Assembly (NCBI GenBank): GCA_022575985.1
Contig: JAKSXM010000237.1
Coordinates: 762,501 to 826,500, forward strand
Reading direction: 5' to 3'
DNA: 64,000 nucleotides
Origin: Anagrus nilaparvatae
Lineage: Eukaryota > Arthropoda > Insecta > Hymenoptera > Mymaridae
Shown here piece after piece: positions 12,462 to 23,370 of this stretch. Numbering within the stretch: the first letter of the stretch is position 1; every line of letters begins with the position of its first letter. The notes below the pieces were generated by a model, which had not been told where the DNA came from, ran no database searches, and was given only the letters and a program-made list of their open reading frames with translations. Position numbers and translations under genes: made by a program.

Positions 12462-13195
12462 GCGCAAGCGATGGCTCAGTGGTAAAGACTTTGGGCTTCC
12501 AAGCGGAGGACCGAGGTTCGATCCCCGGCAGATACCTCTGATTTTTTTTTTCTGAGGAAAATTAAATTATGTGTTTGTATAGCTTGCGAGTGGTTAGGAT
12601 GCCACGTTAAAAGGAGATCCAGTCGAGGGAGAGGCGAAATCCTGAGACTATAGGTTAACACGCATTACACGCACACTAACACTCACACACGTTACAAACA
12701 CTTTACACTGACATTACACTGGTGGACGGATTCAAAGGCGATGTTCTCTATAACATTCGCCACGACTCTTTCCACCCATATCACCTGCGACACAGAGGGT
12801 ACTAGTTTTTACCATAGCTAGGAATTAACCCCATAACGGAATATGTTGCATATACATCCATATAGCTACCAATAGTTCATGGCGTGGACCTCTCTATACG
12901 GGTCTCAAAGGGTTCATGTATGCTTCCAGCATGAACCTGGGTGTGAACCGGTGGAGTGGGGACTACTTGAGGGTAGTGGATGTGAAAAATTAACACCAAT
13001 CCAAAAACAGCTTCCTGTCTACACGGGACCGAGCCTTCGTAGGATACCGGTGGGTTGGGTGCTGTTTGAGGAAAGGTGGAGAGAGATCTGCTTGCAGAGG
13101 CGCGCTGGGGGCTTTTAAGTTAAGTCGGGTGCGCTAAAGGTTACCTTCTATCTCTCAAAAAGGCTAAAAAAAAAAAAAAAAAAAAAAAAATAAAA
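12462..13195 (+). mobile_element. tRNA-derived SINE with long body and poly(A) tail
   Basis: The 5' end carries both internal RNA polymerase III promoter boxes at tRNA spacing: an A box TGGCTCAGTGG at about 12471 and a B box GGTTCGATCCC at about 12515. The tRNA fold is degenerate (mismatched T stem and anticodon stem), so it is a SINE head rather than a working tRNA gene. A moderately GC-rich body of about 630 bp follows and ends in an A-run of more than 20 at about 13167. (AAT)n comes after it. The length (about 730 bp) is large for a SINE. The body may come from a partner LINE, but I do not recognise it. The plus-strand frame at 12879-13118 inside it looks accidental. Confidence 0.75.
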
Positions 13196-13605
13196 TAATA
13201 ATAATAATAATTTATTAGTTTTAAAAACATTATAAATTTAATCAGTGTAACAGTTTTTTGAAATTTATTAATACAGAAATATTAAAGATAATAGTTTTAT
13301 GTAGCTTTTAAAAATTATTAATAAAAAAATTAAATATTCAAGAAAAAAAATTTCAATAAATTACGTATACAAGATCCAAAAAATGATAGAGGCAGGGGGC
13401 ACTTTGAATCGCTTGCTCGTACAAGACTGTATCAGAGCCAGAGAAAACAATTAGGTACTTTGTTAAAAAATAAAAATAATTAATAGTATTTTTTGTATTT
13501 TTATATTATTTCAATAATTTTAAATTCTCTCCTTATTATTGAGCGATAAAAAGATTTTTTTGAATATTTATTATTCATTATTTATTATTTAATAAAAATA
13601 TATTT
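13196..13605. other. AT-rich spacer
   Basis: Simple AAT-rich sequence and AT-rich DNA between the SINE tail and the Penelope-like remnant. Nothing recognisable. Confidence 0.4.
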
Positions 13606-14440
13606 TTTACGTATGCGGATAAGAGTAATGTCACAATTTGCATAGATTTAATCTTGTATATAGAAAAATGTTTTAATTTATTATCGGATAGGAAAACTTA
13701 AGAAATAATAAAATGTGATATAACTTTATTGGATAACTTGCAAACTTTTGTAAAAAAAATTTTAGAATTTTGGAATAAAAAAAAATTTTTTCCAAGAAAT
13801 TTTAATAAATTTGAATTAACGCAATCGGATACAAAATTAACGCTTTTTTATGGATTAATAAAAATTCACAAGGAATGCTATCCGGTACGGCCGGTAGTAG
13901 CCTGTATAAACACACCCTTTTATTTCATAAGTTTATACTTGATATATTAAGCAGCTATTGCAATAAACCAAAATCGCACATAAAGATAATTACAAAATAA
14001 TATCGTTAGATGTAGTTTCTATCTTTACAAACATTTCTAAAGATGATCTTTTAGAAAGCCTATATAAAAGATTCGAAATCTTATCAAAAGGATCACATTT
14101 GCCATTTGTAGAAAAAATCAAGGCAACGGAATTGCTTTTTGGCAATATTTATTTTACGTTTTAAAACGTAACGTACAGACCAATTTTGGGTACACCTATG
14201 GAGAGCCCATGCTCTACAATTTTTTAGGACATTGTCATGGATGACTTCGAAGCTACAGCTTTAAATAAATTGGGCTTTAAGCCGTTATTTCATTACAGAT
14301 ATGTTGTCGACTTTATAATGTGCGTACTGGACGAGAAAATTAATAACACACTAGACATTTTTAATAGTATACACCTCAATTTGCGTTTTACTAAAGAAAT
14401 AAAAAAGCCTCAAAATGTGCAAAACTTTAATTTTTAATTT
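13606..14440 (+). pseudogene. Penelope-like element reverse transcriptase remnant
   Basis: Several blocks match Penelope-like element RT in order: YADKSNVTICID near 13612 (the ADKG block); LTLFYGLIKIHKECYPVRPV at 13840-13900, close to the family's FYGLPKIHK and PLRPIVS signature; SLDVVSIFTNIS and DDLLESLYKRFE at about 14002; GTPMESP at about 14190; and MDDFEATALNKLGFKP then YRYVVDFIMCV at 14237-14330, where the catalytic YVDD is now YVVD. Frameshifts and stops separate the blocks, and one catalytic aspartate is lost. The GIY-YIG endonuclease domain is not visible. It is a dead copy. Confidence 0.85.
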
Positions 14441-14682
14441 ATGCAGTAATCAAAAGTTAGACTTATGTATACAAAAAAATTAACACTATATCAAGTTACT
14501 TAAAACCCAACATCCTTAGAAGGTTAGAATTTTACTTGAAAAGAATTATATCATTAAAAAATTCTTTTCCTGAACAATATTTCGTAAAAAGAATTTTTTA
14601 TGTAAAAAGTTCGTTTTAAACGATTGAAATAGGCCCAAAATTCTTTTTTGGTTAAAAGAAAATTCTTTTGGTCTGGGAGTGT

Positions 14683-14990
14683 ACAGCATTTACATTAATT
14701 GTGTTGCTTTTGTATAGTTCTATTAAATCACTGGAACCTGCAAAGAAATAATTTTGGCCTATATCTGGTTCAGAATTTTTAATACCGATCATAAAGTCTG
14801 AGACGAGTTATTCGAAGTTTAGTTATTTTTAATATAAGATGTTTTGAAGCTAGCCTAAGCAACCGGTTCAATTTAAAGTTTAAGATTAATGAATAACTAA
14901 AGTCAATAGGTTCTATTGAATATATAGAACTACAAAAGCAATACAACTAATTTAATTAATGCATTTCTTGTTTGGGTCCAGAATATTCCA
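14683..14990. mobile_element. MITE family M1, copy 1
   Basis: The left end (ATTAATTGTGTTGCTTTTGT) and the inverted right end (CAAAAGCAATACAACTAATT) form terminal inverted repeats. Inside is GGAACCTGCAAAGAAATAAT followed by TATATCTGGTTCAGAA. The copies at 17581-17788 and 18016-18376 share both ends and, for the last, the interior. Non-autonomous, no coding capacity. Confidence 0.7.
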
Positions 14991-15439
14991 AGCTGGCGGA
15001 CCAAAAAATATGAAAAGGCAACATTCTACATTACCTGGGAGTTTCTAGATACCTGTAAAATCGTAAGTTATCCTGTGGATAAAGCCCAATGTTTTAAATG
15101 CCGTCTTTAATATTATCTTTATATGGTTAAATTTTATGAACTTAAATATAGATTTGAATTTTTTAGAAAAATTTTATTTTAAAGCGATCAAGGCGGGTGG
15201 TGATTGAAAAAATTTGATTCAGAAAACATTAATTCAAAAACATTGATTTAAAAACATTGATTTAGAAAATTTGTTAATTATTTTTAAGTATTAAAACCTT
15301 ATTAATGTTTTCTTTGAAATTGATATCAAATTTTATAACGTTTTAAAATTGACAAAATTTATATTTATTACTTTTTTATTTTTTGGTTGGTCACATATTT
15401 AAAGTACAGCCTGTGAGCCCAATATGAAAAAACTGGGTA

Positions 15440-16015
15440 ACAAAAATTATTTGTTCATTGTAAACTTTTGCTAAAATAAAAATTGACTTAGCTTAGGCCA
15501 TATAATTTTATCTCACAACATTTATGGCCCAAAAGTTATAATATAACTTGTGATAAGGAAACAACAAGACTGAACTTAGTTTTATTTATACTTTAATTTA
15601 TTAAAGTTTTAAAAACATTAATTTAATCAGTATCAGTATTTTAAAATGTACTTTTACTGAAACTAAATGTTTACTTAGCTTAGGCCATAAAATTTCATCT
15701 TACAATATTTATGGCCCGGAACTTATAATTTATATTTATTAGGAATTTATACTTTAGCTGAAATAAAAATTTACTCAGCTTAGTCCATATAATTTCATCT
15801 CACAACATTTATGGCCCAAAAGTTGTAATATAACTTGTCATTAGCAAGACTTAACTTAGTTATACTTTAATTTAGTAAATTTTTAAAAACATTACAAATT
15901 TTATAAGTATCAGTATTTTGAAATCTACTTTTACTTAAATTATATTTTTACTTAGCTTAGGCTATTAAATTTCATCTCACAACATTTATGGCCCGAAAGT
16001 TTAACAATTAATAAT
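15440..16015. repeat. Tandem repeat with GGCCATAAA hairpin core
   Basis: Four diverged units, about 95-190 bp apart, each contain GGCCATAWAATTTCATCT and then CAACATTTATGGCC. The flanks (GGCCATAAA and TTTATGGCC) are inverted repeats, so each unit can form a 9-bp stem with a loop of about 16 nt. The cores begin near 15497, 15683, 15784 and 15960. Some copies keep only part of the stem. Single copies also occur at 12008, 52636 and 53727. Confidence 0.7.
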
Positions 16016-16039
16016 AACACAAATATTAAAGATAATAGT

Positions 16040-17370
16040 TTTTTTTTTTTTTTTTTTTTTTTTATTAATAAGATTATCGTACAAGATTGTACAAAAATAT
16101 TGAAGTACATTAAAGAAATAGATAAATTTGTTGCTACACGCTATTTAAATTTGATATAATAAAATATTTACAATATAATAAAATGATCTAATGTAATATA
16201 ATAATATAATAATACAATATAATAATTATAATATAGAAAACAGGGGAAGAGGGGAGAAAGAGGCTATGAGATTTAAAGTGTAAGGGATGATAAGGGGAGG
16301 TTTGATTCACGTCTGTCAATCTCTAGGAGATGTTGGTAAAGACTAGATTTGAAAACTTCCAATGAGCTTGACAGACGGATTTCTTTAGGGAGAGAGTTCC
16401 AGAAGGAGATCATAAATACGAGTGAGGAATTGTTGTAAATAGGGTTAGTGGATGTATCAACTACTAGGTGAGGACGATTTTTAGTGCGAAGGGTTCTTGC
16501 AGGAATATAAATTTTGATTTTTTCCTTGAGATATGCTAGTATCCCATTGTTTAGTACATTATAAATGTGGACAGCACTTAGGTATTTCGCTCTGAGCTTA
16601 ACGTTTAGCCATCCAAGCTTTATTCTGTCAGGGGAGGTACGAAACGGGTATCTAATATCACAGACATATCTGACAGAGGCATTTAATAATTTTTGTAGTC
16701 GATTATAATGATGGTCAGGCAAATTGCCCATAGGAAAGACGCCAGAGTCAAGGATGGGAAAAACAAGTGCGGTAACAAGCTGCTTACGGAGATTCGAGTT
16801 GATTAAATGCTTAAAGTGTCTTAATCTGTAGAGGACATTATTGGCCGATTTTACTATATGGTTAATTTGAGAACGCCATTTCATGTCCTGATCAATGAAG
16901 AGACCAAGATTTTTTACAGTTTTTGAGAGCTTGATTCTGGTACCACTAAAATAGAAAGAAGTATTACTGTCGAAAGTACTTGATTTTTTGCTGAAGATCA
17001 TGAAGTTGGACTTGTCAATGTTTATTTTGAAGTTGTTGGTAGAACACCAGTTTTCAATCTCATGAAGATCGTTTTGAAGTAGGGACATTCCCAAGTTTAA
17101 ATCTTTGTAAGGTACTTGCAGGTAAATTTGGAGATCGTCAGCAAACATGAGACGCTTTGAGTAAGTGATTTTACGCCCAAGGTCATTTATGTAAATAAGG
17201 AAGAATAAAGGTCCAAGGACTGAACCTTGGGGGACCCCGCTGACTATGTTAAGTGTAGAAGAGGACTTATTTTCCAAAATAACTGACTGGGTACGGTTAC
17301 ATAGATATTTTGTAAACCAGCCAACAACTTGGGGTGAAAAACCAATAGAAAAAGCAATATTTTTAATTTT
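16040..17370 (-). mobile_element. 5'-truncated LINE with poly(A) tail
   Basis: Minus-strand non-LTR retrotransposon. It ends (3') in a long A-run on the minus strand, seen as the T-run at about 16040-16062. It is truncated at the 5' end near 17370, which is typical of target-primed insertion. The coding part is described separately. A 3' UTR of about 210 bp, including an ATAATATAAT-type simple stretch, lies between the stop codon and the tail. Confidence 0.85.
16273..17367 (-). CDS. LINE reverse transcriptase, C-terminal part (open)
   Basis: Open minus-strand frame of about 365 codons, 334 of them after the first methionine, without internal stops. It holds RT palm blocks SGVPQGSVLGPLFFLIYIND and FADDLQIYL (catalytic FADD at about residue 45 of the Met-started frame). 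Next come the thumb and a C-terminal region with LLNASVRYVCDIRYPFR, LGWLNVKLRAKYLSAVHIYN and FWNSLPKEIRLSSSLE, the last being the characteristic end of CR1/L2/Kiri-like ORF2 proteins. Endonuclease and N-terminal RT are missing because of 5' truncation, so it cannot transpose alone. The open frame and long A-tail indicate a relatively young insertion. Fragments of the same type lie at 45880-46205 and 41745-42131. Confidence 0.88.
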   Translation of the reverse strand: MKNIAFSIGFSPQVVGWFTKYLCNRTQSVILENKSSSTLNIVSGVPQGSVLGPLFFLIYINDLGRKITYSKRLMFADDLQIYLQVPYKDLNLGMSLLQNDLHEIENWCSTNNFKINIDKSNFMIFSKKSSTFDSNTSFYFSGTRIKLSKTVKNLGLFIDQDMKWRSQINHIVKSANNVLYRLRHFKHLINSNLRKQLVTALVFPILDSGVFPMGNLPDHHYNRLQKLLNASVRYVCDIRYPFRTSPDRIKLGWLNVKLRAKYLSAVHIYNVLNNGILAYLKEKIKIYIPARTLRTKNRPHLVVDTSTNPIYNNSSLVFMISFWNSLPKEIRLSSSLEVFKSSLYQHLLEIDRRESNLPLSSLTL

Positions 17371-17580
17371 CTTTTAAAAATAATTAATAAAAAAGATAAA
17401 TAGCTGAGAAAAAATTTTTCAAAAAATCAATTATAAGATTCAAGATATCGAAAAAAATGATACTTCTAGATATTAGTACTTTCATGGAAAAAATGAAGTA
17501 TTACATCCAAATAAAAAAAAAAAAAAAATGTACCACAAAATTTTAAGGTAAAAAAATTTTGAAAAAAAAATTTAGGCTAA
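17371..17580. repeat. Degenerate dispersed repeat R2 (one unit)
   Basis: Contains TTAGTACTTTCATGGAAAAA then ATGAAGTATTACATCCAAA, a unit that recurs in inverse orientation through 39180-39960 and in this orientation at 45090-45170 and 47320-47415. Long A-runs follow it. No coding potential. Confidence 0.5.
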
Positions 17581-17788
17581 AAATTATAAGAACAAATATT
17601 TCAGACAAAATAAGAACTACAACATTTAGATTAATTGTGTTGCTTTTGTGTAGTTCATTGGAACCTGCAAAGAAATAATTCAATTAGTCAATAGGTTCTA
17701 ATTAATAAATAGAACTTCACAAAAGTAACATAGTTAATTTAATTAATGAAGTTCTTGTTTTAGTTCTGAAACATTTGCTCTTATAATT
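17581..17788. mobile_element. MITE family M1, short copy 2
   Basis: About 208 bp with terminal inverted repeats of roughly 70 bp. The left end AATTATAAGAACAAATATTT and the inverse of the right end (AAATGTTTCAG...) match along their length. It keeps the TTGTGTTGCTTTTGTGTAG core but has lost most of the interior present in copies 1 and 3. Confidence 0.75.
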
Positions 17789-18015
17789 ATAGTTATTATC
17801 AATAACAGAAATGAGATGTTACTTTTAACTTTTTCTGGAAAGATTTCTGGATAAAATTGGAAACCTGACTAGTATGAATCATAAAGTTTGTATCTTTTAG
17901 TTTTTATAAGTAAATAGAACTAGGAAAAACAAACTTCAAGACGTCAGCATTTCAAGTTCCCAGTTTGATACAGAAACTTAAACTAAAAGTAATATACCAT
18001 TGTTCGGTTATCGAT

Positions 18016-18376
18016 AATAATTAAAATTACAATAAAATAAAAATGTTTCAGAGACAAAAAAAGAACTGCAAAATTTAGAGTAATTGTGTTGCTTTTTTGT
18101 AGTTCCATTAATTCATTGAAACCTGCAAAGAAATAATTTTGGCATATATCTGGTTCAGAATTATTAATAATGGTTTTAAAGTCTTATGCGAGCTATCCGA
18201 AGATTAGTTATTTTTAATATTAGATGTTTTGAACCTGACCAGGTTATAATTTAAGATTAATGAATAATTATAGTCAACAGGTTCTAATGAATAAATAGAA
18301 CTACACAAAAGCAACACAACTAATTTAATTAATGCATTTCTTGTTTTGGCTCTGGAGTATTTGCTCTTATAATTAT
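18016..18376. mobile_element. MITE family M1, copy 3
   Basis: About 360 bp, ending in TTTGCTCTTATAATTAT like copy 2, with the interior (GGTTCAGAATTATTAATAAT) shared with copy 1. Its right end touches the 5' end of the next Helitron: the A at 18375 is the Helitron 5' flanking base, so the Helitron probably inserted at the MITE edge. Confidence 0.75.
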
Positions 18377-18599
18377 CTATACCCGCGACAAAATGTCGCT
18401 TTTGTGCGCACTCATTAAGGACACAGTGATCTCCGATTAGGTTCAAAATTTATATGTAAGTTAGATATAAGACCAACAAGAACCCTATTGATTTTGAGCC
18501 AAATCGGAAATATAGTACCGAAATTATTATCAATTTCCGGGTATAACAGCGTTAAAAACACAAAATGTCGATTATAAGACATAAAACATGATAAAATAA

Positions 18600-21500
18600 G
18601 CACTCTCAAGATGAAAATAATCATTCCAGGTTATAGCGGATACTCTGGAGGTATAATTTTTCATTTTCCGCACAAATATATTTTCCGATTTTCCAAGATG
18701 GCGGCCCGATAAATTTGGAAAAATAAACTTTTAATTTTACAAGGGGGTTTTTTAGGGCAAGAAGAACAAATATTCGCTGGAAAATATCTAATTTTTCAAC
18801 CCTAAATATTTCATATAATTTTTCATTTTCCGCACAAATATATTTTCCGATTTTCCAAGATGGCGGCCCGATAAATTTGAAAAAATGAACTTTTAATTTT
18901 ACAAGGGGGTTTTTTAGAGCAAGAAGAACAAATATTCGCTGGAAAATATCCAATTTTTCAACCCTAAATATTTCCTGATTTTCCAAGATGGCGACCCGAT
19001 AAATTTGAAAAAATGAACTTTTAATTTTACAAGAGGATTTTCAGGGCAAAAAAACGAATATTCGCTGGAAAATACACAATTTTTCAACCTAAAAAATTTT
19101 CCGATTTTCTAAGACGTTTTTTAACCTAAAAAATTTGTCGATTTTCCAAGATAGCGGACCAAAAAACTTGAATAAATGTATTTTTGACATAAAACATGAT
19201 AAAATAAGGACTTTTAAGATGAAAATAATCATTTTAGGTAGAAGAGGATACCCTGGAGGTATAATTTTTCATTTTCCACACAAATATATTTTTCGATTTT
19301 CCAAGATGGCGACCCGATAAATTTGAAAAAATGAACTTTTAACTTTACGAGAGGGTTTTTAGGGCAAAAAAACGAATATTTCTGTAGAAAATATTCAATT
19401 TTTTAACCTCAAAAATTTTTTTAACGTTTTTAATGTTTTTTAAACTAAAAAATTTGCCGATTTTTCAAAATAGCGGACCAAAAAACTTGAGAAAAAGGAA
19501 TTTTTGACATAAAACATAATAAAATAACGTCTTTTAAGATGAAAATAATCATTTTAGGTAGAAGAGGATACCCTGGAGGTATAATTTTTCATTTTCCACA
19601 CAAATATATTTTTCGATTTTCCAAGATGGCGACCCGATAAATTTGAAAAAATGAACTTTTAACTTTACGAGAGGGTTTTTAGGGCAAAAAAACGAATATT
19701 TCTGTAGAAAATATTCAATTTTTTAACCTCAAAAATTTTTTTGACGTTTTTAATGTTTTTTAAACTAAAAAATTTGCCGATTTTTCAAAATAGCGGACCA
19801 AAAAACTTGAGAAAAAGGAATTTTTGACATAAAACATAATAAAATAACGTCTTTTAAGATGAAAATAATCATTTTATGTAGAAGAGAATACCCTGGAGAT
19901 ATAATTTTTCATTTTCCACACAAATATATTTTTCGATTTTCCAAGATAGCGAACCGATAAATTTGAAAAAATAAACTTTTAACTTTACAAAAGGGTTTTT
20001 AGGGCAAAAAACGAATATTCATTAGAAAATATTCACTTTTTTAACCTGAAAAATTTTTTTAACGTTTTTAATGTTTTTTAACCTAAAAAATTTGCCGATT
20101 TTCCAAGATTACGAACCAAAAAACTTAAAAAAATGAATTTTTAACACAAAACATAATAAAATAAGGACTTTTAAGATAAAAATAATCATTTTAGGTAAAA
20201 GAGGATACCCTGAAAGTATAATTTTTCATTTTCCACACAAATATAATTTTCGATTTTCCAAAATAGCGACCCGATAAATTTGAAAAAATGAACTTTTAAC
20301 TTTACAAGAGGGTTTTTTAGAGCAAAAAAATTGAATATTCGGTAGAAAATATTCAGTTTGTTAACCTAAAAAATTTTTTTAACGTTTTTAATGTTTTTTA
20401 ACCTAAAAAATTTGCCGATTTTCTAAGATGGCGGACAAAAAACTTGAGAAAAAAGAATTTTTTACATAAAGTATGATAAAATAAAAACTTTTAAGAAGAA
20501 AATAATCATTTTAGATAGAAGAGGATACCCTGGAGGTATAATTTTTCATTTTCCACACAAATATATTTTCCGATTTTCTAAGATGGCGACCCGATAAATT
20601 TAAAAAAAAATGAACTTTTAACTTTACAAGAGGGAAGGGGGTTTTTTAGGGCAAGAAGAACAAATATTCACTGGAAAATCCAATTTTTCAACTCTAAATA
20701 TTTCCCGATTTTCCAAGATGGCGGATCAAGAAACTTGAAAAAATGAACTTTAAACTTTACAAGGGGGTTTTTAGGGGAAAAAAACTAATATGCGGTGGAA
20801 AATATTCATTTTTTTAACATAAAAAATTTTCCGATTTTCCAAGATGGCGGACCAAAAAACTTTAAAAAATTAATTTTTAAAATAAAACATAATAAAATAA
20901 CGTCTTTTAAGATGAAAATAATCATTTTAGGTAGAAGAGGATACCCTGGAGGTATAATTTTTCATTTTCCACACAAATATATTTTTCGATTTTCCAAGAT
21001 GGCGACCCGATAAATTTGAAAAAATGAACTTTTAACTTTACGAGAGGGTTTTTAGGGCAAAAAAACGAATATTTCTGTAGAAAATATTCAATTTTTTAAC
21101 CTCAAAAATTTTTTTGACGTTTTTAATGTTTTTTAAACTAAAAAATTTGCCGATTTTTCAAAATAGCGGACCAAAAAACTTGAGAAAAAGGAATTTTTGA
21201 CATAAAACATAATAAAATAACGTCTTTTAAGATGAAAATAATCATTTTATGTAGAAGAGAATACCCTGGAGATATAATTTTTCATTTTCCACACAAATAT
21301 ATTTTTCGATTTTCCAAGATAGCGAACCGATAAATTTGAAAAAATAAACTTTTAACTTTACAAAAGGGTTTTTAGGGCAAAAAACGAATATTCATTAGAA
21401 AATATTCACTTTTTTAACCTGAAAAATTTTTTTAACGTTTTTAATGTTTTTTAACCTAAAAAATTTGCCGATTTTCCAAGATTACGAACCAAAAAACTTA

Positions 21501-22690
21501 AAAAAATGAATTTTTAACACAAAACATAATAAAATAAGGACTTTTAAGATAAAAATAATCATTTTAGGTAAAAGAGGATACCCTGAAAGTATAATTTTTC
21601 ATTTTCCACACAAATATAATTTTCGATTTTCCAAAATAGCGACCCGATAAATTTGAAAAAATGAACTTTTAACTTTACAAGAGGGTTTTTTAGAGCAAAA
21701 AAATTGAATATTCGGTAGAAAATATTCAGTTTGTTAACCTAAAAAATTTTTTTAACGTTTTTAATGTTTTTTAACCTAAAAAATTTGCCGATTTTCTAAG
21801 ATGGCGGACAAAAAACTTGAGAAAAAAGAATTTTTTACATAAAGTATGATAAAATAAAAACTTTTAAGAAGAAAATAATCATTTTAGATAGAAGAGGATA
21901 CCCTGGAGGTATAATTTTTCATTTTCCACACAAATATATTTTCCGATTTTCTAAGATGGCGACCCGATAAATTTAAAAAAAAATGAACTTTTAACTTTAC
22001 AAGAGGGAAGGGGGTTTTTTAGGGCAAGAAGAACAAATATTCACTGGAAAATCCAATTTTTCAACTCTAAATATTTCCCGATTTTCCAAGATGGCGGATC
22101 AAGAAACTTGAAAAAATGAACTTTAAACTTTACAAGGGGGTTTTTAGGGGAAAAAAACTAATATGCGGTGGAAAATATTCATTTTTTTAACATAAAAAAT
22201 TTTCCGATTTTCCAAGATGGCGGACCAAAAAACTTTAAAAAATTAATTTTTAAAATAAAACTTGATAAAATAAAGACTTTTAAGATGAAAATAATCAATT
22301 TATGTAGAAGAAGATACCCTGGAAGTATAATTTATCATTTTCCACACATATATATTTTCCAATTTTCTAAGTTGGCGACCAGATAAATTTAAAAAAATGA
22401 ACTTTTAACTTTACAAAACGGTTTTTTAAGGCAAAAAAACGAATATTCGGTGGAAAATATTCAGTTTTTTAACCTAAAAAATTTGTCGATTTTCCAAGAT
22501 GTTTTTTAACCTAAAAAATTTGCCGATTCTCTAAAAGATTTTACAAGGTGGCGGACCAAAAAACCTGAAAAATAAACTAAAATACCATTTTAATTTTACA
22601 AAGGAATTTTTTAGGGCAAAAAAAACGAATATTCAACAAAAAATATCCAGTTTTTTAACATAAAAAATTTTGTTAAATTTTAAATTAAAT
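18600..22690. repeat. Satellite of ~320-bp monomers inside the Helitron
   Basis: Monomers are anchored by GAAAATAATCATTTTAGGTA, seen at about 19221, 19541, 19861, 20178, 20497, 20914, 21234, 21551, 21870 and 22287. Spacing is 320, 320, 317, 319, 417, 320, 317, 319 and 417 bp. Each monomer also carries TACCCTGGAGGTATAATTTT, one or two TTTTCCAAGATGGCGRMCC blocks, GAACTTTTAACTTTACRAG and GGTTTTTAGGGCAAAAAAAC. The 5' part (18620-19150) has shorter sub-repeats of about 120-180 bp. Small frames here (for example 18621-18986 minus, 20795-21013 plus) merely repeat with the satellite and are not genes. Confidence 0.88.
19509..22254. repeat. 1,373-bp higher-order unit in two tandem copies
   Basis: 19509-20881 and 20882-22254 appear identical at every place compared and are offset by exactly 1,373 bp. 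Each unit consists of monomers of 320, 317, 319 and 417 bp, which sum to 1,373. This is a higher-order repeat produced by a recent unequal exchange or replication slip. It could also be an assembly duplication. Confidence 0.85.
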
Positions 22691-22724
22691 TTTAAATTAA
22701 ATTTTTTTTTTTTTCTCAAACACG

Positions 22725-23370
22725 TGTGCACAAGTTACAACACATAATGAAACATTTCTGAAAAATACGGGACATCCAGTTGCACGCATAGTTTCAATAA
22801 ACACACCCAATATTGCCATGCGTTACTCGGACAAAAAAGCAACAGGATTACAGAGTATATTATATTTGTCAAAAAACTGTAGAATAATGTTACGTACAAA
22901 TTTATGGGTAGCAGGTGGATTAACAAATGGAAGCTTAGGATACATACGGGAAATAATATATGCTGATAATGAATCACCACCACAATTACCTCAAGTATTA
23001 ATGGTTGAATTTGACAATTACAAAGGGCCATTTTTGTATAAAAATTATTTCCCAATTATTCCCGTAGAAACAACTTGGAAACATAATAATATTTTATGCA
23101 GTCGCACGCAATTTCCAGTAATGTTGTCATATGCTCTAACCATCCACATGTCTCAAGGGCAGACGTTAGATAAAATTTTCTTACACATAAGGAGACACGG
23201 AAAGACAATTAGGAATTACATACGTCGGTTTGAGTCGAGTTAAAGCAATTAATGATATATACAACAAATATCGTTTTGACTCAATACGACTTTCAACATC
23301 TTTTAAAGTGAAACAAGCTTTCATGCAATCATTAAACAAAATTAATGAAGTAATTAAAAAATAAAATGTT
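22725..23370 (+). pseudogene. Pif1-like helicase C-terminus of Helitron copy 2
   Basis: Begins abruptly after the satellite with VCTSYNT*..ETFLKNTGHPV, then MRYSDKKATGLQSILYLSKN at 22818 and motif V as LTIHMSQGQTLDKIFLH. A frameshift near 23190 splits the motif VI region (GITYVGLSRVK in another frame). In motif V the usual HKSQGQ lysine is methionine. Strongly similar to 1250-1860 of Helitron copy 1. The minus-strand frame 22735-23055 is its antisense shadow. Confidence 0.85.

Noticed and set aside
12464..12540. Functional tRNA gene
   Set aside because: A and B boxes are intact, but the T stem and anticodon stem have mismatches and an A-tailed body follows, so it is a SINE head.
18621..22386. 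Several 60-120-codon frames with shared peptides
   Set aside because: They recur with the satellite period and differ in frame between monomers. They are repeat artefacts.
22735..23055. 106-codon minus-strand frame
   Set aside because: It is antisense to the conserved Pif1 helicase remnant on the plus strand.
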